A stretch of 64,000 nucleotides of DNA from Veillonella sp. CHU740 (GTDB lineage: Bacteria > Bacillota > Negativicutes > Veillonellales > Veillonellaceae). The first letter of the stretch is position 1, and every line of letters starts with the position of its first letter. The stretch is from assembly GCF_003992055.1 (NCBI RefSeq), contig NZ_RQVD01000002.1, positions 1 through 64,000 of the forward strand, read 5' to 3'. Below the pieces are notes generated by a model, which saw only the letters and a program-made list of their open reading frames with translations, had not been told where the DNA came from and ran no database searches. Positions 43,557 to 53,273 of this stretch are shown one piece after another. The translations under genes and the position numbers were made by a program.

Positions 43557-44351
43557 TTATAAATAATGTTCTAATCCGTATGTTAATCCTGGATAACTCT
43601 TAATTTTTTTGCATGCCAGTACAACACCTGGCATAAAAGATAATCGACTTAATGAATCATGACGGATTATTAATGTTTCATCATAGCCTCCAAAAATAAC
43701 TTCTTGATGTGCTACATAACCTGGTAATCGTACGCTATGTATAGTCACATCATCAACTTTTGCACCACGAGCACCAGGTAAACTTTCACGTGTTAAATCT
43801 TCGGAAGACTTTACATTTGCTTTCGTTTTAGCATCATTAATTAATTTTGCTGTTAACACTGCTGTGCCAGAAGGTGCATCATATTTATGGTTATGATGTA
43901 ATTCGATAATCTCTACATCTGGAAAATAAGGTGCCAATTCAGCCGCTGTCTTCATCATCATAACAGCACCTAGTGAAAAGTTAGGAGCTACCAAACAATT
44001 TGCGCTCTTGGCTCTACCAATACTATCAAGTTCTGCTCTCTGTTCAGCACTTAGGCCAGTTGTACCAATCACAACATGAATACCTTGGGATAACATTGTT
44101 TTGGCATTTTCAAAGATGATTGCTGGTGTAGTAAAATCTACGATCACATCCGGTTTTGTTGCGTCAATACCTTCTTGTAAGGAAGAATAGAGTTTGATAT
44201 GTAAAGGTTGAGACCCAATAAATTCACTAACATCCTTACCACCATGTGTAGGATCTACTCCACCAACTAATGTTAACTCTACATCATTATGAACAGCCTT
44301 TAGGACTTCACGTCCCATTTTTCCTGCTGCTCCATTCACTAAAACACGCAT
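43557..44351 (-). CDS. dapB: 4-hydroxy-tetrahydrodipicolinate reductase
   Basis: A 264-residue reductase, the step after DapA in diaminopimelate synthesis. It has NGAAGKMGREVL (nucleotide loop), VIGTTGLSAEQ, and the signature ELHHNHKYDAPSGTA. It is 14 bases behind recN and thus appears to be the last gene of the long minus-strand run, separated from asd-dapA by 185 bases with that operon's promoter. Confidence 0.95.
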   Translation of the reverse strand: MRVLVNGAAGKMGREVLKAVHNDVELTLVGGVDPTHGGKDVSEFIGSQPLHIKLYSSLQEGIDATKPDVIVDFTTPAIIFENAKTMLSQGIHVVIGTTGLSAEQRAELDSIGRAKSANCLVAPNFSLGAVMMMKTAAELAPYFPDVEIIELHHNHKYDAPSGTAVLTAKLINDAKTKANVKSSEDLTRESLPGARGAKVDDVTIHSVRLPGYVAHQEVIFGGYDETLIIRHDSLSRLSFMPGVVLACKKIKSYPGLTYGLEHYL

Positions 44352-44365
44352 ATTATTCTCCTATA

Positions 44366-46039
44366 TCATTGTTCTTTTTGAAAATATGTAATCATTTCTC
44401 TAGCTGTTTGCAGTGCTGTCTCTGAGAAAGATTGACCTGACATCATATTTGCTATTTGCATAACATGTTCTTCTTCTGAAAGTATAGATACTTTAGAAAT
44501 AGTACGCCCCTCTTGCTCTTCTTTTTGAAGATGATAATGTTGTTTTGCAACACTAGCCGTTTGTGGTAAGTGGGTAATACAGAACACTTGATTATCTGTA
44601 CTCAACTGTAAGATTTGTTTTGCTACTTGTAATGCCACATCACCACTAATGCCTACATCAATTTCATCAAATACTAATGTTTTATTCGTAGCCATGTTGA
44701 AAACTGACTTAAATGCCAGTGCTATACGAGCTAATTCCCCCCCAGAAGCTACCTTGTGAAGAGGTAACAAAGCTTCTCCTGTATTGGCAGAAAATAATAA
44801 TTCAATACGACTAGCACCTAGCGGTGTTAATCTATCAGTTCCTTCTATAGCGAACTCTAGCTTTGCTTTTTCCATTCCTAATTTAGCTAAGCTTGTTTGT
44901 AAAGCATCGGTTATTTCTTTGTGATTGTTTTTCCGCACTGTAGACAATGCATGCAACGATTCTATGGCCGCTCTTTCTAAAGTTTCTAGATTCTGTACAA
45001 GGGATGATTCCTCATCTTGGTAAGATTCTAGTTCTTCTAAACGCAATTGAGCCTTCTCTTCATAGCTAAGAATCTCTTCTATACTTTCTCCATATTTACG
45101 TTTCAACTTATATATTAATGTATCACGCTCTTGAAGATAGAAGTAACGTTCTTCATCATAATTAATGGAGTCTCTATAGCGGTCCAAAGCTTGGCCCGCC
45201 TCTTCTAATTGATAGTAAGCAGAACGCAATAATTCTGCAATATCCTCCATATCTTTATCATATTTAGTTAAATCAGATACTTCACTCATAACTGTATTCA
45301 ATCCATCTATAATAGGATTTCTGCCACCATAGATCCCATCATAACAACTAGAAATTGTGGATTGTAAATGCTCAAAGTTATCTAATCGTTCCAGTTCTTC
45401 GGATACAGAAATATCTTCATTGATTTGTAATTGGGCTTCTTCAATTTCATCAATTTGAAAGCGTAACATATCTAATTCTCTAGCTCGTTGAGCAGAGTCG
45501 TTTCTCAGCTTTTCTAAGGTTCGTTTCGCAGAAGCATATGCCTCATAATCCTTTACGTAAGAATCATAGGTTGTTACAGCTTCCCTATTGTAAGAGTCTA
45601 AATATACATGATGCGTATCAGGCAACAACAATTGTTGATTATTATATTGTCCGTGAATATCTGCCAAATACATGCCAATTTCACGTAATGCTTTTAATGG
45701 AATGACTTGATCATTCGCCAAAATGATAGACTTCCCATTTCGATTGAAGGTACGTGATAAAATCAACAGATCATCTTCTAATACTATATTTTTAGAAGCT
45801 AATACATCTTGCAGTTGTGTATCATCCGAGATATCAAAGACACCTTCAATTAAAAAGGATTCTTTTTCATGGCGTATAAAATCACTACTAGCACGCTCTC
45901 CTAATAAGATAGAAAAGGCATCCATTAGGATGGATTTACCCGACCCTGTTTCACCAGTAAAAATAGTGATCCCTTTTTTAAACTCCAAGTGCATGTGCTC
46001 AATGAGGGCAAAATTCTTAATCCCCATCCGCAATAACAT
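44366..46039 (-). CDS. recN: DNA repair protein RecN
   Basis: A 557-residue SMC-like ATPase that acts at double-strand breaks. Walker A is in GETGSGKSILMDAFS (about 30-45), a long coiled-coil middle follows (about 150-370), then the signature VASGGELARIALAFK and Walker B LVFDEIDVGISG. It starts one base after the argR stop; argR-recN is a well-conserved pair. Confidence 0.96.
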   Translation of the reverse strand: MLLRMGIKNFALIEHMHLEFKKGITIFTGETGSGKSILMDAFSILLGERASSDFIRHEKESFLIEGVFDISDDTQLQDVLASKNIVLEDDLLILSRTFNRNGKSIILANDQVIPLKALREIGMYLADIHGQYNNQQLLLPDTHHVYLDSYNREAVTTYDSYVKDYEAYASAKRTLEKLRNDSAQRARELDMLRFQIDEIEEAQLQINEDISVSEELERLDNFEHLQSTISSCYDGIYGGRNPIIDGLNTVMSEVSDLTKYDKDMEDIAELLRSAYYQLEEAGQALDRYRDSINYDEERYFYLQERDTLIYKLKRKYGESIEEILSYEEKAQLRLEELESYQDEESSLVQNLETLERAAIESLHALSTVRKNNHKEITDALQTSLAKLGMEKAKLEFAIEGTDRLTPLGASRIELLFSANTGEALLPLHKVASGGELARIALAFKSVFNMATNKTLVFDEIDVGISGDVALQVAKQILQLSTDNQVFCITHLPQTASVAKQHYHLQKEEQEGRTISKVSILSEEEHVMQIANMMSGQSFSETALQTAREMITYFQKEQ

Positions 46040-46040
46040 A

Positions 46041-46499
46041 TTAATCCCTCATCAATTCTTGAATACGTTCTAGTACTAATTCAACACTTTCAACGGATCT
46101 ACATAATAATAAAATAGTATCATCCCCGGCAATCGTTCCTAGCAATTCTTGCCATTTAGCATGGTCAATAGCAAAGGCAACAGATTGTGCAGATCCAGGT
46201 AATGTATGTAAAATAATTTGGTTTAGCACGTGATCGATTCTTAAAATAGAATCTTGGAACAATCGATTGATACGTGTTCTAGATAGCATAATGTTCTCTT
46301 CTGGTGACAATGCATAACGATAGTGCCCATCCCCTGTAGGAACTTTAATTAACATAAGTTCTTTAATATCACGAGATACAGTAGCTTGTGTTACAGTAAT
46401 GCCTTCTTCAACTAATGCTTGTGCTAATTCTTCTTGTGTTTCAATAGCTTTTGTTTGAATAATCTCTTTAATCTTGTTATAGCGATATCGTTTCATCAT
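46041..46499 (-). CDS. argR: Arginine repressor ArgR/AhrC
   Basis: A 152-residue hexameric regulator of arginine genes. The N-terminal winged helix has RYNKIKEIIQTKAIETQEEL and VTQATVSRDIKELMLIKV; the C-terminal arginine-binding domain contains TLPGSAQSVAFAID and IAGDDTILLLCRS. Two ATG codons lie side by side (46499 and 46496); the second is better spaced from GGAGGA. It overlaps the mnmM stop. Confidence 0.94.
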   Translation of the reverse strand: MMKRYRYNKIKEIIQTKAIETQEELAQALVEEGITVTQATVSRDIKELMLIKVPTGDGHYRYALSPEENIMLSRTRINRLFQDSILRIDHVLNQIILHTLPGSAQSVAFAIDHAKWQELLGTIAGDDTILLLCRSVESVELVLERIQELMRD

Positions 46500-47071
46500 T
46501 TCCTCCGACGAATAATATATAAAATAGGCGGATTATGTTTTTGATTAATGGGATGCCAAGTACTACAGTGATATACTGTCTGATCAATACTTGATAAGTA
46601 AGCTTCTACGGCTTTCGATTCCCTGTATCCTTGTTCTGTTCCTGGGTATGCCACTATAGTGCATAATCCATGTACTGAAAGCTTCTGTAATCCAATGGCA
46701 ATAGCTCGTATTGTTGTATCCTCATGAGTCATAATGGAATGATTTCCATTTGGTAAGTAGCCTAAATTAGCTACTATAAGGTCAATATTAGAAATAGGAT
46801 AGGTCTCTAAGATTGTATCATGTGACCCTTGTAATACACATACTTGGTGATATGTTTCAGGCGCCTTTTCTCGCAATCGCTCCATAGTGGATTGAATAGC
46901 TTCTTTCTGCACATCTATAGCGTATATCCTTGCCTTTGAATGACTATGCTGCAGCAAATACAAAGTATCATGACCATTACCACATGTTAGATCTACCACT
47001 ATGTTAGCTTGAGGTAACACATCATCCCAAAGATGATGTTGAAACTCTACACTATGATGTAGAGGAATCAT
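46496..47071 (-). CDS. mnmM: tRNA mnm5(s2)U34 methyltransferase MnmM (YtqB-like)
   Basis: A 191-residue class I methyltransferase. The SAM loop is VDLTCGNGHDTLYLL (about 28-42), followed by NLGYLPNGNHSIMT and IVAYPGTEQGYRES, the pattern of the YtqB family, shown to complete the methylaminomethyl group of U34 in Gram-positive bacteria. It overlaps both nadK upstream and argR downstream by four bases, so the genes are coupled. MnmA for the same base is at 20141. Confidence 0.8.
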   Translation of the reverse strand: MIPLHHSVEFQHHLWDDVLPQANIVVDLTCGNGHDTLYLLQHSHSKARIYAIDVQKEAIQSTMERLREKAPETYHQVCVLQGSHDTILETYPISNIDLIVANLGYLPNGNHSIMTHEDTTIRAIAIGLQKLSVHGLCTIVAYPGTEQGYRESKAVEAYLSSIDQTVYHCSTWHPINQKHNPPILYIIRRRK

Positions 47072-47946
47072 ACTACCTCCTTGGAACGGGCATTTAACTT
47101 TTTAAATAAAGTAGCAAAGAATTTTTGATCTTTAAACCGTACATATTTACAGTATTGCGGATGCGCCTCTACATGTAGTGAATCGGTATTATTAAAATCA
47201 TAATCAAAGGTTCCATCGATAGAGATATGCAACGACTTTTGCCTTTCTGGCATAGTAATATCTATCTTTGCACTTTCTTTTAACACGAGAGATACGCCTT
47301 GCAATAAGTGCGGTGCAATCGGCGTTACAATAATCGAACGATTATCGGGAGCCATAATTGGTCCACCAGCAGATAGATTATACCCAGTAGAACCTGTCGA
47401 TGATGATACTATTAACCCATCTGCAGGATACATTTGTGTATGACCTCCATTGATGGACAGATTGATACGAGCCATTTTACCCGGTTCTGCTCTAGACACG
47501 ACAATATCATTAATAATAGGTCGTAAAATACGATCCCCTTCTGCTGTTTGCAAAGTAGCTACTAGATGTATTCTATCTTCCACATAATAGTCTCCCTTAC
47601 TAATCCTAGCAATGGAGCTTTCTAAACTTTCTAGTTCTATTTGATTTAAAAAACCAAGTTCACCTAAATTAATCCCACAAATAGGAACATTGTATGGGTA
47701 TATTTGACGTGCTAATTGAATAATTGTGCCATCTCCACCAAAACTGAAGGCCATATCTAAGTGTTCAAATATATCTGGTCTAGGTAATAAATGCTCCCTT
47801 TGTATTCCCAACTGACAAACATCATGATGTTCTAATTCCTTTGGCATATACACTTCTATGCCATGATCATGACAATAGGTGATTGCTTTCGATAATATAT
47901 CTCGAATATTCTCTTTTTTCATATTAGGAAAGAAACCGATTCTCAT
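47068..47946 (-). CDS. nadK: NAD kinase
   Basis: A 292-residue enzyme that makes NADP from NAD. The catalytic GGDGTIIQLAR, NLGELGFLNQ and the NAD-binding PADGLIVSSSTGSTGYNLSA are all visible. Eight bases separate it from tlyA upstream, in the Firmicute order tlyA-nadK-argR-recN. Confidence 0.96.
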   Translation of the reverse strand: MRIGFFPNMKKENIRDILSKAITYCHDHGIEVYMPKELEHHDVCQLGIQREHLLPRPDIFEHLDMAFSFGGDGTIIQLARQIYPYNVPICGINLGELGFLNQIELESLESSIARISKGDYYVEDRIHLVATLQTAEGDRILRPIINDIVVSRAEPGKMARINLSINGGHTQMYPADGLIVSSSTGSTGYNLSAGGPIMAPDNRSIIVTPIAPHLLQGVSLVLKESAKIDITMPERQKSLHISIDGTFDYDFNNTDSLHVEAHPQYCKYVRFKDQKFFATLFKKLNARSKEVV

Positions 47947-47954
47947 AGATCCTC

Positions 47955-48758
47955 CTATAATTGATGGGCTTCATTGACTATTGATGTAATTAAATCACTA
48001 GTCACTTCCACTGATCCTTCTGATTGTTTTGTAAAGTATCCTAAAAACTCAATATTGCCTTCCATTCCCTTAATAGGAGAATATGTTAAGCCATGTAAAT
48101 ACAGTCCACAGTTGTGTGCTACTTCCAATATGCGATGAAGTACCAGTTCGTGAGTCGATTTTTCTCGAACGATACCACCTTTTCCAACAAGTTCTCGGCC
48201 AGCTTCAAATTGTGGTTTAATCAAAGCCACTAAAGAACCTGTATCCTTTAATAGCGTAGTGGCCACAGGCAAGACTTTATCTAACGAAATAAAAGCAACA
48301 TCAATGGAAATAAAATCACTTAATTCTCCTAACTGAACAGGTGTGACAGTGCGTATATTTTGTTTTTCCATGTTGATAACACGCGAATCTTGACGCAATT
48401 TCCATGCTAATTGATTATATCCTACATCAATAGCAAATACTTTTACGGCACCATTCTGTAGTGCACAGTCTGTAAAACCACCTGTAGACGCACCTATGTC
48501 AACCATCACTGCATTTGTTAAGTCAATAGGATATAGTTCTAATGCTTTTTCTAGTTTTAAACCGCCGCGACTAACGTATTTGAGGGTATTTCCTTTCACT
48601 TCTAAGGACATACCTACATCTACTTTAGTACCCGCCTTATCTAAGCGTTGTGTACCTGAAAAGATAAGTCCTGCCATAATAGCTGCTTTGGCTTTTTCTC
48701 GGCTTTCAAATAAACCTCTTTGTACTAGTATTACATCAAGGCGTTCTTTTTGACTCAT
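47955..48758 (-). CDS. tlyA: TlyA family rRNA 2'-O-methyltransferase
   Basis: A 267-residue protein with an N-terminal S4 RNA-binding domain (ERLDVILVQRGLFESREKAK) and an FtsJ-like methyltransferase with SAM loop VDIGASTGGFTDCALQNGA and the FISIDVAFISLDKV segment. TlyA proteins methylate 16S and 23S rRNA riboses; some are called haemolysins in older records. The target here is inferred. Confidence 0.9.
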   Translation of the reverse strand: MSQKERLDVILVQRGLFESREKAKAAIMAGLIFSGTQRLDKAGTKVDVGMSLEVKGNTLKYVSRGGLKLEKALELYPIDLTNAVMVDIGASTGGFTDCALQNGAVKVFAIDVGYNQLAWKLRQDSRVINMEKQNIRTVTPVQLGELSDFISIDVAFISLDKVLPVATTLLKDTGSLVALIKPQFEAGRELVGKGGIVREKSTHELVLHRILEVAHNCGLYLHGLTYSPIKGMEGNIEFLGYFTKQSEGSVEVTSDLITSIVNEAHQL

Positions 48759-48767
48759 GCTACTCTC

Positions 48768-49646
48768 CTATTGTGTGCGGTCCATTAGATACTGAATTAA
48801 GCCTTCTAATACAGGAGAATATTGATTAGATGCTTCTAACTCAGCTTTTGCTTTACTTGCCACTTCCGATGCTCTAGCCCTTGCTTCTTCTAAACCAAGA
48901 ATAGAGACATAGGTTGCTTTATGTTGTCGCTCATCACTACCTGGTGTTTTACCTAGTTCTTCTTGTGTGCCCACAACATCTAAAATATCATCAGTAATTT
49001 GGAATAATAAACCTAAATAATCCGCGTACTGTAAATATGATGTTGCTATGTGAGAATTTGCATCCATCACAATCAAACCAATTTCAACGGCTGTACTAAA
49101 TAAAGCGCCTGTTTTTCCCTTATGTAAGACAACAAGTTCTTCGAGTGGTAAACATTTTCCTTCCGATTCTAAATCAAAAGATTGTCCTCCTACCATGCCG
49201 CTAGGTCCAGCGCCTTTTGCCAATGATCGTATGATTGACACCACTTGATCTGGGCGCAAGCTGGAATGATTTGACACTAACTCAAATGCATATGTTAATA
49301 GTCCATCACCAGCCAATACAGCCATACCATCTCCGTAGACGCGGTGATTTGTTGGCTTTCCACGACGAAAATCATCATTATCCATAGCTGGAAGATCATC
49401 ATGAATTAACGAATAGGTGTGTATCAATTCTATGGCACAAATCACATCTTTGTAGGACTCCCAACTTCCTCCCAGAGCTTCTATAACAGCCTTTGTTATA
49501 ATGGGTCTAATTCGTTTGCCTCCCATTAGTAGGCTGTATTTCATGCTTTCATATAGACGTGCATATTCTCTATTAGGTGATTCTAATAAAGTAGATAAAT
49601 ATGCTTCTATCTCTGCTTTACTAGCTTGTAAGTATTCTTTTAACAT
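48768..49646 (-). CDS. ispA: Farnesyl/geranyl diphosphate synthase
   Basis: A 292-residue trans-prenyl transferase. The first Asp-rich motif is LIHDDLPAMDNDDFRRGKPT and the second is ITDDILDVVGT, with GGKRIRP near residue 44. It supplies isoprenoid precursors for undecaprenyl phosphate and quinones. It lies between xseB and tlyA as in many Firmicutes. Confidence 0.94.
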   Translation of the reverse strand: MLKEYLQASKAEIEAYLSTLLESPNREYARLYESMKYSLLMGGKRIRPIITKAVIEALGGSWESYKDVICAIELIHTYSLIHDDLPAMDNDDFRRGKPTNHRVYGDGMAVLAGDGLLTYAFELVSNHSSLRPDQVVSIIRSLAKGAGPSGMVGGQSFDLESEGKCLPLEELVVLHKGKTGALFSTAVEIGLIVMDANSHIATSYLQYADYLGLLFQITDDILDVVGTQEELGKTPGSDERQHKATYVSILGLEEARARASEVASKAKAELEASNQYSPVLEGLIQYLMDRTQ

Positions 49647-49728
49647 CGTATCCTCGTCATTTTGAAAGGTAATACAGTTTGTATAATTATTCTGTATCTA
49701 TTATACCTAAAAATTTCTGCTTTGTCGC

Positions 49729-49938
49729 CTATTTCATATCAACTTGTACAGTTTCTATAATTTGTTGTACTTCTTCCTCTACAACATTCAATAGATCGGA
49801 GCATTCTTTTACTAATGTCAAACCTTTTTTATAGGTGTCTAATAATTCATGCATAGACAAAGAATCATCATCTAATTTTTGAACTAACTCTTCTAAAGCT
49901 GTATATTTTTTTTCATAACTTTTAATTGATTTAGCCAC
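49729..49938 (-). CDS. xseB: Exodeoxyribonuclease VII small subunit
   Basis: A 69-residue helical protein with the family core SYEKKYTALEELVQKLDDDS and SMHELLDTYKKGLTLVKECS. It binds XseA to form exonuclease VII, which degrades single-stranded DNA. The gene overlaps xseA by 8 bases. Confidence 0.93.
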   Translation of the reverse strand: MAKSIKSYEKKYTALEELVQKLDDDSLSMHELLDTYKKGLTLVKECSDLLNVVEEEVQQIIETVQVDMK

Positions 49939-51139
49939 GTTCTATTACCTCCTGTACCGTCGCTTTTATCGATCCATCTTGTATATGTACCTCTATGGTA
50001 TCTCCTATATGTACATGTTGGATCGACTGTAAAGGTTCGTTATGTACATCAACTTTTGCAAACCCTTTTACTACCTTTGAAAGAGGGTTTTTCCCCTCTA
50101 ATTGTGTAGCAAGCATGCCTAATCGACTATTCTCTTCTTGCAGTCTCTTTTGCATCTGACTATGTAGCCTATGTTCAAACTTTTGTAATATAGTATTTTG
50201 CTGATGCAATAGAGTTAATGCTGGCATAGTAATACTACGATTACTAATCGAGAATAATAACTGCCGTTCTTTCTGAATGCGATAACGAATGGTATTTTCG
50301 ATAAAATCAAGTTTCTGTGCTACTTCTTCCCGTAGCTCATCTAATGGGTAGATAGACAATTCTGCGGCGTGACTTGGCGTAGCACCACGTTTGTCAGAGA
50401 CAAAGTCACATAATGTATAATCTACTTCATGTCCTACAGCAGATACAACAGGTGTATGACAATGAAATATGGATTCCACAAGTGTTCTATCATTGAAACA
50501 CCACAAGTCTTCCATAGATCCACCACCGCGACCTACAATAATAAGATCCACATCAGGATCCGCATCAGCCAACGCTATCCCTTTAGCTATGATAGGGCCA
50601 GCACTATCTCCTTGTACGGGAACATTAAAGACCTTAAACGATACTAGAGGGTTTCTTTGTTTCGCTACATGTAAAATATCATGTATGACGGCACCAGATG
50701 CAGAAGTAACAACACCTATACAACTCGGTAAAGGTGGTAATGGCTTCTTATATTTTTCATCAAAATATCCTAACGCTAATAGTTCTTGTTTAAGCTTTTC
50801 ATAGGCAATTTGGTAGCTACTTTTTGTACCTACTTTTATATCTTCACAGATAACACTAATCCGGCCTGTTTTTGAATAGTAGCTTACATTCCCACGAACT
50901 TGAACTAATACTCCATTTTCTAACGTATCTACTAAGCCTCGTTGTTGCGCTTTTCCACGCCATAAAGCCATATCAATAGATCCCGTATCATCAATCAAAG
51001 AAAAATAATAATGCCCTGTAGAATAATGCTTTTTTAAATTCGATATTACGCCTTCAACAATACAATTCTTTAAAAGAAATTCTCCTTCTACGGTTCTTTT
51101 TATGATGTCATTTAGTTCTCCTACTGAATAGGCTTCCAT
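49931..51139 (-). CDS. xseA: Exodeoxyribonuclease VII large subunit
   Basis: A 402-residue nuclease subunit. An N-terminal OB fold (about 1-100, with HYYFSLIDDTGSIDMALWRG) is followed by the catalytic domain with GVVTSASGAVIHDIL, IIVGRGGGSMEDLWCFND and SAVGHEVDYTLCDFVSDKR, then a coiled-coil region. It overlaps the M22 gene by one base and xseB by 8. Confidence 0.96.
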   Translation of the reverse strand: MEAYSVGELNDIIKRTVEGEFLLKNCIVEGVISNLKKHYSTGHYYFSLIDDTGSIDMALWRGKAQQRGLVDTLENGVLVQVRGNVSYYSKTGRISVICEDIKVGTKSSYQIAYEKLKQELLALGYFDEKYKKPLPPLPSCIGVVTSASGAVIHDILHVAKQRNPLVSFKVFNVPVQGDSAGPIIAKGIALADADPDVDLIIVGRGGGSMEDLWCFNDRTLVESIFHCHTPVVSAVGHEVDYTLCDFVSDKRGATPSHAAELSIYPLDELREEVAQKLDFIENTIRYRIQKERQLLFSISNRSITMPALTLLHQQNTILQKFEHRLHSQMQKRLQEENSRLGMLATQLEGKNPLSKVVKGFAKVDVHNEPLQSIQHVHIGDTIEVHIQDGSIKATVQEVIERG

Positions 51140-52134
51140 TAGCTGTCTCCTTCAATTATCATAGCACCATAGGCATTACCAGATGCATTATCTGCGCTAT
51201 ATTTAGGTGATACACATAGTACATCAAGGTTATGATGATGGCCCCAATGAACTAAACGTTTTTGCAAATACGTATTGGCCATTACTCCTCCAGCGGTTAC
51301 CAAAGTAGTTAGTGAATGATGTTTAAGTATATAAGTTAATGCTTTTTCCAATGAATCTCCTATGCAATGAAATACAGAAGCTGCTAATGTTTGAGCCTCT
51401 ACTTCATCTTGCAATGCACTAGGATTTGTCCAGTCAATATGGGGATGCTCTAATGATTCCCACCAACGTTGCCCTGCACTATAAGGTCCACCAAAACTAA
51501 TGGTAGCTCCTTGCACAGCAATAGGTAACACAGAATCTGTTTGATATTTTGTCTTCCTAGCTAATTTTTCCATGGTAGGACCTGCCGGAAATGGTAACCC
51601 CATTAATACTCCAAGTCTGTCTACTAATTGTCCTGCTGCAATATCATCACTAGTTCCAACCAATGTAGTTTGAAATCCACTCCCTTTGATTCGTTCACAG
51701 ATCACAAACTCTGTAGTTCCACCCGATAGATGTAAACTGAGGAAAGGTCCATCTGGAACTTCACCAATTTCTCGTAAAGCAGCCCAAATATGATTTTCTT
51801 GGTGAGAAAATACATGCACCGGAATCTGCATACAATGACCTAGCGATTTAGCTACATTAAGCCCTACAAGAAAGGCTGGCATATAGGAATTTTCTTCTCT
51901 TCTTGGAAATCCACTTACACCAATTGCTGCTATAGGTTGGTCTAGCTGTAATGATTCAAGTAAAGTACTTAATGCTCTGGTATGTTGGAATACCATCTGC
52001 GACTGTTGTAATCCCCGTTTTCCGACCGGTACTTCTAATAGTTTTCGTACCTCTTGAACCAGTCTTCCATCTTCATCAACGATAGCGCAGGATGTTGTAT
52101 AACAGCTCGTATCAATTCCTAAATAATAGGCCAT
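51139..52134 (-). CDS. M22 (TsaD-like) family protein
   Basis: A 331-residue ASKHA-fold protein related to TsaD, the t6A synthesis enzyme once called O-sialoglycoprotein endopeptidase. It has YLGIDTSCYTTSCAIVDEDG at the start, the metal-binding H-x-x-x-H in FSHQENHIWAAL, and LHLSGGTTEF. It is shorter and more divergent than authentic TsaD and sits between nusB and xseA, where many Clostridia and Negativicutes carry such a second paralogue. Whether it has catalytic function is unknown. Confidence 0.78.
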   Translation of the reverse strand: MAYYLGIDTSCYTTSCAIVDEDGRLVQEVRKLLEVPVGKRGLQQSQMVFQHTRALSTLLESLQLDQPIAAIGVSGFPRREENSYMPAFLVGLNVAKSLGHCMQIPVHVFSHQENHIWAALREIGEVPDGPFLSLHLSGGTTEFVICERIKGSGFQTTLVGTSDDIAAGQLVDRLGVLMGLPFPAGPTMEKLARKTKYQTDSVLPIAVQGATISFGGPYSAGQRWWESLEHPHIDWTNPSALQDEVEAQTLAASVFHCIGDSLEKALTYILKHHSLTTLVTAGGVMANTYLQKRLVHWGHHHNLDVLCVSPKYSADNASGNAYGAMIIEGDS

Positions 52135-52135
52135 A

Positions 52136-52528
52136 TTATTGTCTCGACTTCGCTAAATTATGAAGAATAGCATTAATATATTTATAAGAATTTTCTCCCC
52201 CAAAGTCTTTCGCCAATAAGACAGCTTCATTAATCACAATATTAGCTGGAGTATCTGCTTGTGGGTGTAATAATTCCCATGCAGCCATACGTAAAATCGT
52301 CAATTCTACTTTAGGGAACCGTTCCATCTTTCGTTTTGGGGAGAACTCTTGCAAGGCCTCATCTAATATATCTTGTTCCTCACATACTCCTGCAATAATT
52401 TGCTCAGCAAATTGTTTAGCATCTCCTTTTAGTGTTGATTCCATTCCTTCTTGCATACCTTCTGTGTGGAATGATTGTGCGTATATTGTTTGAAAAGCAA
52501 ATGCTCTCGCTAATCTACGATAGTTCAT
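52136..52528 (-). CDS. nusB: Transcription antitermination factor NusB
   Basis: A 130-residue helical RNA-binding protein that works with NusE and NusA at rRNA operons. It starts RRLARAFAFQTIYAQ, and the C-terminal half has TILRMAAWELLHPQADTPAN and VLLAKDFGGENSYKYINAIL. It overlaps the upstream Asp23 gene by 14 bases. Confidence 0.95.
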   Translation of the reverse strand: MNYRRLARAFAFQTIYAQSFHTEGMQEGMESTLKGDAKQFAEQIIAGVCEEQDILDEALQEFSPKRKMERFPKVELTILRMAAWELLHPQADTPANIVINEAVLLAKDFGGENSYKYINAILHNLAKSRQ

Positions 52529-52901
52529 CGCTTACTTCCTTTCTCTCTAATCCATCAATGTGTACATCTACACGTACACGATATAAATCCAACATATTTC
52601 TTAAATCTTGTCGAATTTGTTGTTGTATTTCTTTTGCCACCTCTAATACATGGCATCCATAATATAAGCGGATATATAAATTGATTTCAATAAACGATTC
52701 TCCATGACTATCTTTTTTATGCTTCACATTCATACCCGGCCATCGTTTTTGACCAAACTTCTGTGAAAGTCCATCTACAACTCCATCAAAGAATCGTTTA
52801 CTCATCGAATGTATTTCATCAAATGATGACAACACTCTTGCTGTTACATCTAAAATAACAGCATCTGTAATTTCAATTTGTAACTGATCTGACATAATCA
52901 C
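52515..52901 (-). CDS. Asp23/Gls24 family protein 2
   Basis: A 128-residue protein of the alkaline-shock (Asp23, DUF322) family: an N-terminal strand-helix unit (QLQIEITDAVILDVTARVL), a middle GVVDGL, and a C-terminal strand plus helix with YIRLYYGCHVLEVAKEIQQQ and VRVDVHIDGL. It follows the first Asp23 gene by two bases. In other Firmicutes these proteins lie under the membrane and respond to cell-envelope stress. Confidence 0.8.
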   Translation of the reverse strand: MIMSDQLQIEITDAVILDVTARVLSSFDEIHSMSKRFFDGVVDGLSQKFGQKRWPGMNVKHKKDSHGESFIEINLYIRLYYGCHVLEVAKEIQQQIRQDLRNMLDLYRVRVDVHIDGLERKEVSDELS

Positions 52902-52903
52902 CT

Positions 52904-53266
52904 CTAAGATACTGTACCTTCAAATACAATATCTTCTACATAAATATCGACACTTGTCACTGTTACATCGGTCATTGAAACGAGAGCAGATTTAACTCTA
53001 TCTTGTAGCCGCAACGCTATATCTGGAATCCGATATCCATAATGAACAGCTATATGAAGTTCAATCTGCAATGATCCATCTTCTAAGGTCTGGATGTTAA
53101 CACCATCCATGGCATTTTTTCTGCCGAATAAATTGCCAACAGTATCACCAAATGTAGTACGCATGCCTGCTACTCCTTTTGACTCTAGTGTTGTCATGGC
53201 AGCAATCATCTCATACACAGATGAATCGAACTGTATAATTCCTTCAAAAAAACGATTATCTTCCAT
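52904..53266 (-). CDS. Asp23/Gls24 family protein 1
   Basis: A 120-residue protein of the Asp23 family, starting MEDNRFFEGIIQFDSS. It has YEMIAAMTTLESKGVAGM, LQIELHIAVHYGYRIPDIAL and TVTSVDIYVEDIVFEG, the usual pattern. The frame is open to 53311, but bases 53274-53319 form a terminator, so the ATG at 53266 is the sensible start, although its ribosome site is weak (GGTAA). The similar Asp23 protein behind it suggests an old duplication. Confidence 0.78.
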   Translation of the reverse strand: MEDNRFFEGIIQFDSSVYEMIAAMTTLESKGVAGMRTTFGDTVGNLFGRKNAMDGVNIQTLEDGSLQIELHIAVHYGYRIPDIALRLQDRVKSALVSMTDVTVTSVDIYVEDIVFEGTVS

Positions 53267-53273
53267 ATATTTA

